Shown: positions 15,458 to 24,861, counted from the stretch's first letter. The stretch: DNA of 64,000 nt from JARRQJ01 sp963810615 (GCA_963810615.1 CAWEOA010000008.1:930001-994000), one strand, 5' to 3'. Notes: a model not told the origin generated them from the letters alone. A program made the numbers and translations.

Positions 15458-17272
15458 ATGAGTTTCCTGCAAGAAGCGTTCATCTTTCTCGGTGCGGCCA
15501 TCATCGCCGTGACCTTTTTCAACAAGCTCGGTTTCGGTTCGGTGCTGGGTTATTTGGCGGCGGGAGTGATCATAGGACCGTGGGGTCTGGGCTTGATCAC
15601 CGGCGTGGAAAACATCCTGCACTTCGCGGAACTCGGCGTGGTGCTGTTGCTGTTCATCATCGGGCTGGAATTGCAGCCGTCGCGCCTGTGGGTGCTGCGC
15701 CGTTCCATCTTCGGCATGGGTCTGGTGCAGGTGCTCGCCACCACCGTGCTGTTCGCCGTGGCCGCCACGGCGCTGGGTCTGAACATTAAAAGCGCCGGCA
15801 TCATAGGCATCGGCTTGTCCTTGTCGTCCACGGCCTTTGTGCTGCAGCTTCTCGCCGAGAAAAAGCAGCTCAGTACGGTCCACGGCCGCGCGTCCTTCGC
15901 CATCCTGCTCTTTCAGGATCTGGCGGTCATCCCGGTGTTGGCCCTGTTGCCGTTGCTGGGGGTGAGCGACGCCGTCAGTGCCGACACCAACGTGACGCAA
16001 AAAGTCGTTACCGGGGTGGTGGCCATCGTCGTCCTGGTGGCGGGCGGACGTTATCTGTTGCGGCCGCTGTTTCGTCTGGTCGCCGCGTCAGGCAGTCACG
16101 AAATCTTTTCCGCCACCAGCCTCATGCTGGTTATCGGCTCTACCCTGCTGATGGATATGGCCGGCCTGTCCATGGGCCTGGGCGCCTTTGTCGCCGGAGT
16201 GTTGCTCGCCGATTCCGAGTATCGCCATGAGATCGAGGCCAATATCGAGCCTTTTAAAGGGCTGCTGCTGGGGCTGTTCTTCATCTCGGTGGGCATGTCG
16301 GTGAATATCGGACTGCTGATGTCGCGCCCGCTAATGGTGCTCGCTTTGGTCGCGGCTTTGTTGATAGTGAAGTTCATCGTGCTTTATGCGCTGGGCATCG
16401 GCTTCCGCATGCCCATACGCTGTACCCGCAACCTGGCCTTTGTGCTGTCGCAGGGCGGGGAGTTTGCCTTTGTCTTGTTCGCCGCGGCCACGTCTTATCA
16501 CATCCTCGATCAGTCCCTCACGGATACCCTGGTCCTGGTGGTGAGCTTGAGCATGGCCGCGACGCCGCTGCTGTTCATGTTCAATGAGAAGCTGCTGAAA
16601 CCCTGGCTGGACGGTCGGGCGCAGCCGGTGTTCGACCGTATCGACGATCCCGGTACCCCGGTGATCATCGCCGGTTTCGGCCGTGTCGGGCAGATCGTCG
16701 GCCGTCTGCTGCGTATCAAGCATATTCCCTTCACCGCCCTGGAGATCAGCCAGAACCAGGTGGACTTCGTGCGCAAATTCGGCGGCAAGCTGTATTACGG
16801 CGACGCCTCGCGCATCGACCTGTTGCGCGCCGCCCATATTGAGCAGGCCAGGATATTCGTCCTGGCGGTCGATGATGTAGAGGCCTCGCTGAAGATCGCC
16901 GAAACGATAAAAAACAATTTTCCGAAATTGGAAATCTATGCGCGGGCCCGTAACCGCCATCATGCCCACATACTGATGGACCTGGGCGTTAAGGTATTCG
17001 TGCGTGAGACCTACTTCTCCAGCCTGCATCTGGCGGAACAGGTGCTGGGCGGACTGGGTCTGGACAAAGCGGAAGTCGCGGCCTCTATCGCGAAATTCAG
17101 GGAATACGACGAGGCGACGCTGATCAGGCAACACGCTATCTATCATGACGAAACCCAGATGATCCAAAGCGTCAAAGATGCTGCGGAAGAACTGCAGAGC
17201 CTGTTCGAGGCGGACATCGCCTCCCAGAACAATAAGGCCGAGCAACGGGAGCAGGCTAGACAGTCGGGATGA
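15458..17272 (+). CDS. CPA2 monovalent cation:proton antiporter, KefB/KefC type
   Basis: 604 residues. About 12 transmembrane helices (residues 1-385) form a Na+/H+ exchanger domain including LLFIIGLELQPSRLW and the LFQDLAVIP segment with its conserved Asp. A RCK/TrkA-N domain follows, with the Rossmann glycine motif GFGRVG at 406-411 and Glu at the end of the second strand (ALEIS). In KefC relatives this domain binds NAD and glutathione adducts to control K+ efflux; whether glutathione acts here is not visible, and no KefG/KefF partner is adjacent. A polar tail ends the protein. It lies downstream of the zinc-ribbon channel. Confidence 0.92.
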   Translation: MSFLQEAFIFLGAAIIAVTFFNKLGFGSVLGYLAAGVIIGPWGLGLITGVENILHFAELGVVLLLFIIGLELQPSRLWVLRRSIFGMGLVQVLATTVLFAVAATALGLNIKSAGIIGIGLSLSSTAFVLQLLAEKKQLSTVHGRASFAILLFQDLAVIPVLALLPLLGVSDAVSADTNVTQKVVTGVVAIVVLVAGGRYLLRPLFRLVAASGSHEIFSATSLMLVIGSTLLMDMAGLSMGLGAFVAGVLLADSEYRHEIEANIEPFKGLLLGLFFISVGMSVNIGLLMSRPLMVLALVAALLIVKFIVLYALGIGFRMPIRCTRNLAFVLSQGGEFAFVLFAAATSYHILDQSLTDTLVLVVSLSMAATPLLFMFNEKLLKPWLDGRAQPVFDRIDDPGTPVIIAGFGRVGQIVGRLLRIKHIPFTALEISQNQVDFVRKFGGKLYYGDASRIDLLRAAHIEQARIFVLAVDDVEASLKIAETIKNNFPKLEIYARARNRHHAHILMDLGVKVFVRETYFSSLHLAEQVLGGLGLDKAEVAASIAKFREYDEATLIRQHAIYHDETQMIQSVKDAAEELQSLFEADIASQNNKAEQREQARQSG

Positions 17273-17470
17273 TAAGTCCGTTGAAGCAGGGTGGCTCCGG
17301 CCGAGGCCTGGGTAAACTCAGGCTTGCTTATGCCAATGACGGCCCGCTATCGGCATGGATAGTGTTAACAGGCCCTAAAACAGCGGCTCGCCATATTCTC
17401 AGGTTGAAGCGCTGTTGCTTTAAATGAAAACAGGAGCAATGACGGATTCATTGCTCCCATTATCACGCAA

Positions 17471-17956
17471 TCATCCGCAACACTTTTTGTATTTCTTGCC
17501 GCTGCCGCACGGGCAGGGATCGTTGCGGCCCACCTTGGGGCTTGAGTTGCGGACGGTGCCTGGTGAGACCAGTTTGCCATCCGTGAAATACCATTTGCCG
17601 TTGAGACGGCTAAATTCGGCCACTTCATGGTGGGTGTGGGTGACGCCTTTTTCCCGATAGGTGGCGATGAATTCTACGCTGCCTTGCTCATCCCGTTCTC
17701 CGCCGGCATCGGTCTTGATGATCTCCAGCTTCAGCCATTCCGCATTGTTTGCCCACTGTTCGACGGAGGCCGGGTCATAGTCGTCGCGATGATCCGGGTG
17801 CAGGCTGTTGGTAAGATGATCGATGGCGCCCTTGGTGTAGGCGCTGTAGCGGGAACGCATCAGGGCTTCGGCGGTGGGCGCGTCTTGGCTGCCGCCGATG
17901 ATCGGGCCGCAGCAGGCATCGTATTCCTTGCCGGATTGACAGGGGCACAGACTCAT
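17471..17956 (-). CDS. YchJ-like protein with SEC-C motifs at both ends
   Basis: 161 residues. The N-terminus has CPCQSGKEYDACCG and the C-terminus CPCGSGKKYKKCCG, two SEC-C zinc motifs (CxC...CC) flanking an NTF2-like central domain (LMRSRYSAYTKG to HHEVAEFSRLNGKWYFTDG). The family is widespread and poorly understood; SEC-C motifs bind zinc and often mediate protein contacts, as at the end of SecA. A shorter paralogue lies 300 bp upstream on the same strand with the same promoter sequence, showing tandem duplication. The 305 bp between them hold only that promoter. Confidence 0.88.
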   Translation of the reverse strand: MSLCPCQSGKEYDACCGPIIGGSQDAPTAEALMRSRYSAYTKGAIDHLTNSLHPDHRDDYDPASVEQWANNAEWLKLEIIKTDAGGERDEQGSVEFIATYREKGVTHTHHEVAEFSRLNGKWYFTDGKLVSPGTVRNSSPKVGRNDPCPCGSGKKYKKCCG

Positions 17957-17991
17957 TCAATTCCATCCTTTCAAGCTAAAACGGTGGATAT

Positions 17992-18020
17992 AGTATGGAT
18001 ACGATAATGCAGCGATACAA
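17992..18020 (-). promoter_or_regulatory. promoter of the longer YchJ gene, conserved in the duplicate
   Basis: On the minus strand TTGTAT, 17 bp, CATACT. The words flanking it (TCTTGTATCGC and TATCCATACTATATCC) are also present in the same arrangement before the paralogue, while the spacer has diverged. This conservation argues that these blocks are functional promoter elements. Confidence 0.6.
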
Positions 18021-18262
18021 GAGAGCGCCGAGGATATTCCCTGAAAGCATGCCGGGATCAGCGATGCGGGTATGCAATGAATCACAATAAGCCGACATTA
18101 TCGACGAGCCAACCGACGGCAGGCGCAATGATTTTCGAAGCGCCGCGTCCTGGTGCAACCGCTCGATCCCGTGGTCAACTTCGACGCTGCAGCGGCAGCG
18201 TATAGCGGATCGGCGCGGCGATAGGCAGTATTGGACGTATGCCGTTCGGTCGGGCTCGCGTC

Positions 18263-18676
18263 TTATCCCTGAAGGTTGTCCGGTGTAATTATTTCGCCGT
18301 CCACGTAATACCATATACCGTTTACACGGTTAAACTCGCCCAGTTCATGATGTTCGTAAGTGACGTTTTCGATGCGGAAAAGAGTAATGAACTCGACCGT
18401 GCCTTCCTGATCATTCTCGCCTCCGCCGCGGGTGTTGATAATCTTCAATCCCAGCCATTCCGAATTGTCAGCCCAATCTTTAGTAGAGACCGGATCAAAG
18501 TCGGCACGGCTATCGGGATGCAGGCTGTCCTTTAGATAATTTATCTCGCTCTTGACAAATGCGCTGTAACGGGAGCGCATCAAGACCTCTGCGGTGGGAG
18601 CGGCTTGCCTGCCACTGATTATCGCTCCACAACAAGTGTCGTATTCCTTACCGGATTGACAGGGGCACGGATTCAC
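18263..18676 (-). CDS. second YchJ-like protein lacking the C-terminal SEC-C motif
   Basis: 137 residues, a close paralogue of the gene at 17471-17956. The N-terminal CPCQSGKEYDTCCG motif and the NTF2-like core are kept (LMRSRYSAFVKSE, HHELGEFNRVNGIWYYVDG), but the protein ends soon after the core, so the second zinc motif is missing. It has more AT-rich codons than its partner. AGGAGA precedes the start. The loss of one zinc motif with retention of promoter and frame suggests a specialised rather than dead copy. Function unknown. Confidence 0.86.
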   Translation of the reverse strand: MNPCPCQSGKEYDTCCGAIISGRQAAPTAEVLMRSRYSAFVKSEINYLKDSLHPDSRADFDPVSTKDWADNSEWLGLKIINTRGGGENDQEGTVEFITLFRIENVTYEHHELGEFNRVNGIWYYVDGEIITPDNLQG

Positions 18677-19053
18677 GCTTTATCTCCTGTTTTCTGGGCT
18701 TAAATGGCCGGATATAGTATGGATATTGCGGCGCGGCGATACAAGATCTGCAGGAGGAATGAATACTGGTTTCTCGCTTGTCGCCCCGAGCGAATGATTT
18801 CACGGCAGGTTAGTGTAAACAAGGAGATAGACTGTTTCCCGTCGCCGACAAGGTGGCGAGGGTCTGCATCGTGTAGATGCCGTAAGATGGATTGAGAAAA
18901 AATATAGGCCAAACACTATGTGATGACGGACGGGTATCGTGGCGGATGATGTGTCGTAATGCGAAGAGGGGATGCCGTCTACGGTCCAGTCTTTTGCCAA
19001 ACAGCCGGGTCTTCGCTACCATTAGCGCCAGCCGGTACGATTACGGGGCAATA
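18677..19053. other. 377-bp intergenic stretch holding the YchJ-paralogue promoter
   Basis: Apart from the promoter at 18716-18744 I see no gene or clear structure. An in-frame extension of the DUF5062-like reading frame runs back to 18892, but its residues look non-coding (Arg/Cys-rich, no pattern). Confidence 0.4.
18716..18744 (-). promoter_or_regulatory. promoter of the short YchJ paralogue
   Basis: TTGTAT, 17 bp, CATACT on the minus strand, identical in hexamers and spacing to the copy at 17992-18020. About 40 nt separate the -10 from the start codon. Confidence 0.6.
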
Positions 19054-19314
19054 GTGAAAAAGCTCAAACACGAAGCGGAATTGGTGAAGGCGGCGATAGC
19101 GGTGGGAGTGAAATACGCCGAAGCGCGCGGTGCCGCCGAGTTCGACGCGACGGATTCGGCGAGCGACAAGATCCTCTACCTCTATCGACTGTTCGTTCGC
19201 GATAAGCTTATTCAAGCGCTGCCTGAAGATCAGGTGTCGCAGCAATCCATGCGGCATAAACTGGCCATCTGGTACTCGAAGCAGCTGCCCAAGGATCACC
19301 CGCTGTTGCAATAA
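19054..19314 (+). CDS. small conserved protein, DUF5062-like
   Basis: 86 residues if translated from GTG 19054, which follows GGGG at a distance of 7 nt; the frame is open further upstream but only this part looks like protein. It is helical and basic at the start (KKLKHEAELVKAA) with a distinctive end containing DKLIQALPEDQ, MRHKLAIW and LPKDHPLL. From memory this resembles the DUF5062 family of gammaproteobacteria, which has no assigned function. A repeat element lies 290 bp downstream. The family match is tentative. Confidence 0.65.
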   Translation: MKKLKHEAELVKAAIAVGVKYAEARGAAEFDATDSASDKILYLYRLFVRDKLIQALPEDQVSQQSMRHKLAIWYSKQLPKDHPLLQ

Positions 19315-19602
19315 CGACGGATTGCGGGGCCGTAGCGCCGCGAGTGCTTATCTGGGCGCCTCAGACTATCCCAACCACGCAAATTTTACTCGGTGCGCTT
19401 CGGCCCCGATCGCAATTTATCGCGATGGGGGGTGCGGGGACGCCGGTGGACGGAAGCAGCGGTGGCCGGAAGTAATGTCGGCGGCAAGTATCTCAGCCGC
19501 TTGATTCGTGCCTTAATCTGCTCTTACTTGTCCGATGTTTGAACCGCGAACGCTTGTGGCCGCGACTGTCGATCGGGTAATCTGCGAGTCTTGCTGTTTA
19601 CT

Positions 19603-19758
19603 TTAAGGATTTTCTGATTAATTCGTCATTCCGGGCGTAGCGTAGCGGAGACCCGGAATCCAGTGCCTTTAATGCAGGGAGTTTCTGGATTCCGGCTCTT
19701 GTGCCCTATTGGGTATTCGCCGGAATGACGTCAAAAGAATAAATCAGACCTTCCTTAA
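19603..19758. repeat. palindromic MITE-like element, family 2 (GTCATTCCGG type)
   Basis: A 156-bp element. Its ends are inverted: TTAAGGATTTTCTGATTAAT on the left and, read on the other strand, TTAAGGAAGGTCTGATTTAT on the right. Inside are CGTCATTCCGG with CCGGAATGACG, and CCGGAATCCAG with CTGGATTCCGG, again inverted. The loop holds the cassette TGTGCCCTATTGGGTAT at 19700-19716, which also occurs in other repeats of this window. It ends 32 bp before the lipoprotein start. The remainder of 19315-19790 contains no gene. Confidence 0.8.
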
Positions 19759-19789
19759 GCTTAATCCGTTCAGTAACAATGGTGTTGCC

Positions 19790-21076
19790 GTGGTCCGCTA
19801 CTTCCGAGCCAGTGTCGCTATACTTTCCCTGCTGTTGGCGGCGTGCGGCGGCGGTTCCTCGACAAGCTATTCAACGACCGTCACCAATTTTAAAGTCACC
19901 CCCGGTGATGGCCAGGTAGTGATCACCTGGGATTCTCACCCCGGACAGTACTATGACCTGTACTTTAAGGTGGGTTCGAACGTGACCGAAAGTGATTTCG
20001 AAGGTCTGAAGCTGTCTATCACTTCTCCATACACGTTAATTAACCTGACCAACCAAACTCAATATTCGTTTATCCTCACCGCCACCAATTCAGGCGGGGT
20101 GGCGGGATTGCCCACGCCGGTAGTGAGCGCGACACCGGGGTCGAGCGGCACGGGGCTTTCCTGGACGGTTAATCCGCCGCTCGCCGTCCAAGCCCTGCGC
20201 GGCGTCGCCTCCGGCGGCAACACCTTGGTCGCCGTCGGTGTTGCAATTGACAATATATCGCCCGTGGTCTATTCGTCCCAGTACAGCCCGACCAGCACCG
20301 GCGGTATCACTGCCTGGACTCAGGCCTTGACGCTTCCAGTCGGATTGACCAAATCTCTGGCCGCGGTCGTGTTTGATGGGACGCGGTTCGTGGCCTTAGG
20401 GATTAACGGCTCGGTCATTACCAGCGGTGATAGCGTGACATGGAAGGAGGCCACTGCCGTGAACGCCGGTCGGGCAGTGAATGGGATTGCCTATGGCGCG
20501 GGGACTTATGTTGTCATTGGCAGCGGTGGATACATTGCGACCAATACCGCCGGCGCCAACAACCCCGGCAACAACGACCCTACCTCCACCACTAGCGAGA
20601 TCATCACCGGTCCATGGACCCCGCGGACTTCGGGAATGACTCAGGATTTGTACGGCATTGCCTATGTCAATGGTGATTTTATTGCGGTGGGTCAACAAGG
20701 TAAGATGTTGACCAGCCATAACGGTATCACCTGGACGCCGCGTAACACGGGGACTGGCAACGATCTATGGCAAGTGGCTTACGGTGCGGGGACCTATGTC
20801 GCAGTTGGCGATAGCGGCACCATTATATCCAGTGCCGACAGCGCCACCTGGACCAAGCAAACCAGCCCCACTACCAATTCTTTATATGCGATTGGCTTCG
20901 GTGGCAATGACACCTTCGTAGCGGCGGGGGATTTAGGCGCCATCGCCTACAGTACCAGCGGCGCAGACGGTTCATGGACCTTGACCGCCGCCGGATCTAA
21001 CGCCTTGTACGGGATTACGGCGAACGGGACGTTCGTCGCCGTGGGTGCAGCGGGTGCCACCGTGAGCGGCAGGTAA
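19790..21076 (+). CDS. lipoprotein with fibronectin type III domain and BNR-like beta-propeller
   Basis: 428 residues from GTG 19790. The N-terminus VVRYFRASVAILSLLLAACGGGSS is a lipoprotein signal with lipobox LAAC, so the protein is lipidated and anchored outside the cytoplasm. A fibronectin type III domain follows (VTPGDGQVVITWD onward, about 90 residues). The rest is made of five or six repeats of the pattern LxGVAYGxGxYVAVGxxGxI then WT, typical of a photoglycan/Ycf48-like propeller. A TTG start at 19709 would give 455 residues, but its first codons lie in the repeat element and the lipobox would be too internal. Ligand and role are unknown. Confidence 0.82.
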   Translation: MVRYFRASVAILSLLLAACGGGSSTSYSTTVTNFKVTPGDGQVVITWDSHPGQYYDLYFKVGSNVTESDFEGLKLSITSPYTLINLTNQTQYSFILTATNSGGVAGLPTPVVSATPGSSGTGLSWTVNPPLAVQALRGVASGGNTLVAVGVAIDNISPVVYSSQYSPTSTGGITAWTQALTLPVGLTKSLAAVVFDGTRFVALGINGSVITSGDSVTWKEATAVNAGRAVNGIAYGAGTYVVIGSGGYIATNTAGANNPGNNDPTSTTSEIITGPWTPRTSGMTQDLYGIAYVNGDFIAVGQQGKMLTSHNGITWTPRNTGTGNDLWQVAYGAGTYVAVGDSGTIISSADSATWTKQTSPTTNSLYAIGFGGNDTFVAAGDLGAIAYSTSGADGSWTLTAAGSNALYGITANGTFVAVGAAGATVSGR

Positions 21077-21113
21077 GCGCACCCCGGTCTGCGCCCGAAA
21101 TCATAGGAGGCGG

Positions 21114-23441
21114 TTACGATGTACTGCGGGATGTGTCGCGGGCCTGACACCAGTTCATCCACAGCTTGCGGTAGAGTGTTTCCAGGTCCCGTGTGAAAGC
21201 CGGTCCGTCGCACAACGGTGAATTCAGCAGGCGTGCGCGCAAGCCCGCGCGCAGATCGGCCAGACGGGGGAGGTCGGCGGCGAGGGTGATGGCCTTTTCC
21301 AGATAGTCGTCAGGGCTGTTGGCGACGCACTCGTAGAGCTCAAGGTTCTTCATGATGCTTTCCCCCATGTGAGCGGCGAACCGGTCGCCGCTCAGGGTGA
21401 TCACCGGCACGCCCATCCACAGGGCTTCCACGCTGGTGGTGCAGCCATTGAAGGGAAACGGATCCAGGGCGATGTCTATGCCGTTGTAGCTGTCGAGATA
21501 TTCAGGGCGCGGCGATTGCTCGGAAAAGCGGATCCGTTGCGTGTCGATGCCGTGCGCGGCGAAGGCGTTCCGGAAATATTGTACGGCGTCGCTTTCAGCG
21601 AAAAATTTGTATTTGAGATGCAGCCGCGCATCGGGCAGGGCGTGCAACAGCCTAGACCAGCAGGCGATCACGTCCGGGGTGATCTTCGCCGGATTATTGA
21701 AGCAGCCGAAGGTGATCGCGTCTCGGGAATGCGCCGGAAGTGGGCCGACCGCGATGGGCAGCTCGGGCGGCGTAAAACATAAATAGCCGTGAGGTAGACG
21801 CTCTACCTGTTCCGAGTAGTATCGCTCTTCTGCCGGCGGTATCACGAAGCGATCGGCGATAATGTAATCCACGCCGTCCACGCCCGTGGTGGCGAAGTAA
21901 CCCATCCAGGTGAGCTGGACGGGGGCCGGTCGGCGGGGAAATACCAGCAAACGATGGCCCTGGGTGTGACCGGAGAGATCGACCAGAATATCGATGCCGT
22001 CCTGGCGGATGCGCTCGGCTACTACCTGATCGGATTGGCCCTTGATCTCGCGCCAACGATCGGCGTTTTTTTGCAGGCGTGCGGTCAGCGCATCGGAGTG
22101 ATTGCCGTTGTAATAACAAAATATTTCATGTCGGGTTTTATCATGGTGGGACAGCACCGCTTCAAAAAAGTAACCGACCGGGTGATTGTGAAAATCACCG
22201 GATATATACGCTATGCGCAGACGGCGTTGCGGATCGGGGGAATTGGCGGGCGGTGCCAAGGGCGGGACAGAGCGAGCGTGACGCGTATTCCAGTCCACGG
22301 CTGCCGCCAGCAAATCATCTGCCGAATAGCGGGGCAGATACTGCATCATCATCACCAGATTGCTGTGTGCCGAGACATGATCGGGGGCGAACTCCAGCAC
22401 TTTTTCGAACATTTCCACGGCAGTCTCCGGCTTGCCCTGCCCGCTGCGAATATTACCCAGGGTGTTATAGGCATCCGCAAAATCGGGTCGGATTTGCAAG
22501 GCGCGCTGCGCCATCTCCTCGGCCGCCGCCGTCTGCCCCTCATCTCTGAATAGTATGGCCAGGTTATTGTAGGCGCCGGCATGTTGCGGATTGATGGTGA
22601 TGGCTTGCCGGTAATTTTCCATGGCGAGCGCGGTATGACCTTGCTCCTTGAGGACAGTCCCTAGATTATTGTAGGCATCCGCATAATCCGGTTTGATGGC
22701 GAGCGCCCGCCGGAAATGTTCGACAGCGTTGTTCAGTTGGCCCAGTGCCAGATAGACGTTGGCCAGATTGTACATCGCCTCCGCATACTGCGGCTTGATG
22801 GTCAGCGCCTGTTGCAGCGCGGCTTTGGCTTCTTCCAGATTATCTTGCGCCTTGAGTACCATCCCGAGATTATTGTAGGCATCCGCATAATTGCCGTTCA
22901 GCGCCACGGCGCGGCGAAAGCAGTCGCCGGCTTCCTGCAGTCGTCCCGCTTCCTGCAGGGCAATGCCGAAATTAAAATGCGCGACGGCATAGGCCGGGTT
23001 AACGGCGATGGCGCGTTTATAGCTTTCCATGGCCTCGTCCAGATGACCGGAAATTTTCAGGGCATTGCCGAGATTGCTATAGGCCGGCGCATTGCCGGGG
23101 TTGATGCGCACGGCCGTTTGGTAATGGGATATCGCTTCAGCATGTGCGCCTCTGTAGGAGAGGACATTGCCCAAGTTGGCATGAGCTTCACTGTGATCGG
23201 GCCGCAGGGCGATGACCTTGCGACAACAGTTGCCTGCCTCATCGATATTGCCGAGCATCCCCTGGAGGGTGCCGAGCTTATACCAGGCATCGGCATCCTC
23301 GGGCCTGATTTCGATAATGCGGGTATACAGCGTTTTGGCCTCTTCGAGGCGATTATTTTGCAGCAGGGCCAGACCCTGTCTGTGCAGGGCATTTAATTGC
23401 TCTTCGTCACGGCTCATCATCGTCTCTCTGTTGCTGAGCAT
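21114..23441 (-). CDS. TPR-repeat GT41 glycosyltransferase (SPINDLY / O-GlcNAc transferase type)
   Basis: 775 residues; a start at 23420 or 23417 (MMSRDEEQ, preceded by AGAGAGAC) is equally likely. About eleven tetratricopeptide repeats of 34 residues (10-385) form a superhelix for protein substrates. The catalytic region has SGDFHNHPVGYF with the conserved His, DLSGHTQGHRLLVF, PAPVQLTWMGY, FGCFNNPAKI and LDPFPFNGCTTSVEALWMGV, diagnostic of GT41. Bacterial relatives transfer a sugar to Ser/Thr of proteins; donor and target are unknown here. A TPR sulfotransferase lies 1.6 kb away. Confidence 0.93.
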   Translation of the reverse strand: MLSNRETMMSRDEEQLNALHRQGLALLQNNRLEEAKTLYTRIIEIRPEDADAWYKLGTLQGMLGNIDEAGNCCRKVIALRPDHSEAHANLGNVLSYRGAHAEAISHYQTAVRINPGNAPAYSNLGNALKISGHLDEAMESYKRAIAVNPAYAVAHFNFGIALQEAGRLQEAGDCFRRAVALNGNYADAYNNLGMVLKAQDNLEEAKAALQQALTIKPQYAEAMYNLANVYLALGQLNNAVEHFRRALAIKPDYADAYNNLGTVLKEQGHTALAMENYRQAITINPQHAGAYNNLAILFRDEGQTAAAEEMAQRALQIRPDFADAYNTLGNIRSGQGKPETAVEMFEKVLEFAPDHVSAHSNLVMMMQYLPRYSADDLLAAAVDWNTRHARSVPPLAPPANSPDPQRRLRIAYISGDFHNHPVGYFFEAVLSHHDKTRHEIFCYYNGNHSDALTARLQKNADRWREIKGQSDQVVAERIRQDGIDILVDLSGHTQGHRLLVFPRRPAPVQLTWMGYFATTGVDGVDYIIADRFVIPPAEERYYSEQVERLPHGYLCFTPPELPIAVGPLPAHSRDAITFGCFNNPAKITPDVIACWSRLLHALPDARLHLKYKFFAESDAVQYFRNAFAAHGIDTQRIRFSEQSPRPEYLDSYNGIDIALDPFPFNGCTTSVEALWMGVPVITLSGDRFAAHMGESIMKNLELYECVANSPDDYLEKAITLAADLPRLADLRAGLRARLLNSPLCDGPAFTRDLETLYRKLWMNWCQARDTSRSTS

Positions 23442-23844
23442 TGCACGTTATCGGAAATTTCGTACGGATTTAACCGATCAACTTTAACATGAATATGCAG
23501 CGGGATTTGTTGTATAGGTGCTTTCCCCCTCATTAGCAAGAGGGATATCGAGGGCGCGGATGCGTCGCCGGTGGCTTACGGAAAAATTGCGCGCTCAGTG
23601 ACTTATATGATGGTGGCGAACCGCCGGCCGGCGGTGACAGGTCGTTGCCGACGGAGCCCGCGGAGTGCGTGCATTGGGCGCCTGGCCGTCGACTTATAAT
23701 TTTTCGGAAAATAGCCTTGTTTCATGCCATTATTGTTTACCCCGTGGGCGAGTATTTTTTAAAGCTTTGAATGCGGATTTCCCTGTTAATTCACGCCGAG
23801 GTATTTTATAGTCTTTGACCTTCTGGCCTTAAGTAAAGGGGGAT
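23442..23844. other. 403-bp divergent intergenic region between the GT41 gene and cysK
   Basis: It contains no credible gene. TATAGT at 23807-23812 is a possible -10 for cysK, but the matching -35 (TGTTAA) is poor. GCCGGCCGG around 23630 is a short palindrome. No riboswitch fold was recognised. Confidence 0.35.
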
Positions 23845-23850
23845 ATGACG

Positions 23851-24804
23851 ATGCACTACTATAACGATAACTCTTTATCCATCGGGAATACTCCGCTCGT
23901 CAAACTCAATAGGCTGATCGACCCCAATAAGGCCCTGGTGTTGGCGAAGATCGAAGGGCGCAATCCCGCCTACTCGGTGAAGTGCCGCATCGGCGCCGCA
24001 ATGATTTGGGATGCGGAACAGCGCGGCCTACTCAAGCCGGGGATGGAGATCATCGAGCCGACCAGCGGCAACACCGGTATAGCTCTGGCGTATGTATGCG
24101 CCGCGCGCGGCTACAAGGTGACCCTCACCATGCCCGAGACCATGAGTCTGGAGCGGCGCAAGGTTCTCAAGGCCTTCGGCGCCAATCTGGTGTTGACCGA
24201 AGGCGCCAAAGGCATGCCCGGCGCCATCGCCAAGGCGGATCAGATCGCAGCCGATGATCCGGAACGCTATTTCCTGCCGCAGCAGTTTCGCAATCCGGCC
24301 AATCCCGCCATCCATGAGCAGACCACCGGCTCCGAGATCTGGGAGGCCACCGACGGCGGGGTCGACGTACTCATCGCCGGGGTGGGTACCGGCGGCACGA
24401 TCACCGGGGTCTCGCGCCACATCAAGAACACGCGCGGCAAGCAGATCACTACGGTGGCGGTGGAGCCCGCCGCCAGTCCGGTAATATCCCAGAAGCTGGC
24501 CGGCCAGCCTCTGCAACCCGGCCCGCACAAGATTCAGGGCATCGGCGCCGGCTTTATCCCCGACAACCTGGACCTGTCGGTGGTGGACCGCGTCGAACAG
24601 GTCAGCAATGAAGAGGCGATCGAATACGCCCGGCGCCTGTCGCTGGAGGAAGGTATCTTGTCCGGCATTTCCTGCGGTGCGGCGGTGGTGGTGGCGGCAC
24701 GCCTGGTGCAATTGCCGGAATTTGCGGGTAAGACCTTCGTCGTGATTCTGCCGGATTCCGGTGAGCGTTATCTGTCGAGCGTATTGTTCGAGGGTATCGT
24801 CTAG
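23851..24804 (+). CDS. cysK: cysteine synthase A (O-acetylserine sulfhydrylase)
   Basis: PLP enzyme that makes cysteine from O-acetylserine and sulfide in the cytosol. 317 residues from ATG 23851; the ATG at 23845 is only 2 nt from the AAAGGGGG site, so the second ATG is preferred. Lys44 in NPAYSVKCRIG binds PLP, PTSGNTGIALAY binds substrate, and GVGTGGTITGVSR binds the phosphate. The SVKCRIG form, the overall close match to enterobacterial CysK and the length identify CysK rather than CysM. It sits alone between two TPR genes that modify other molecules; its link to them through sulfur supply is only suggestive. Confidence 0.95.
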   Translation: MHYYNDNSLSIGNTPLVKLNRLIDPNKALVLAKIEGRNPAYSVKCRIGAAMIWDAEQRGLLKPGMEIIEPTSGNTGIALAYVCAARGYKVTLTMPETMSLERRKVLKAFGANLVLTEGAKGMPGAIAKADQIAADDPERYFLPQQFRNPANPAIHEQTTGSEIWEATDGGVDVLIAGVGTGGTITGVSRHIKNTRGKQITTVAVEPAASPVISQKLAGQPLQPGPHKIQGIGAGFIPDNLDLSVVDRVEQVSNEEAIEYARRLSLEEGILSGISCGAAVVVAARLVQLPEFAGKTFVVILPDSGERYLSSVLFEGIV

Positions 24805-24825
24805 CTGAATAGCGGCACGGGAAAT

Positions 24826-24861
24826 CCCCGCGCCAGGGATTAAGGGTGATCCCGACGCGGG
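24826..24861 (+). terminator. hairpin after cysK
   Basis: CCCCGCGCCAGGGAT and ATCCCGACGCGGG can pair with one small internal loop around TAAGGGTG, 22 nt beyond the cysK stop. It is followed by TAAAATAT rather than a clear T run, so it is a weak call as a terminator. Confidence 0.45.

Noticed and set aside
19709..19789. TTG start of the lipoprotein gene within the repeat element
   Set aside because: The first codons come from the repeat and would put the lipobox 45 residues in; GTG 19790 gives a normal signal.
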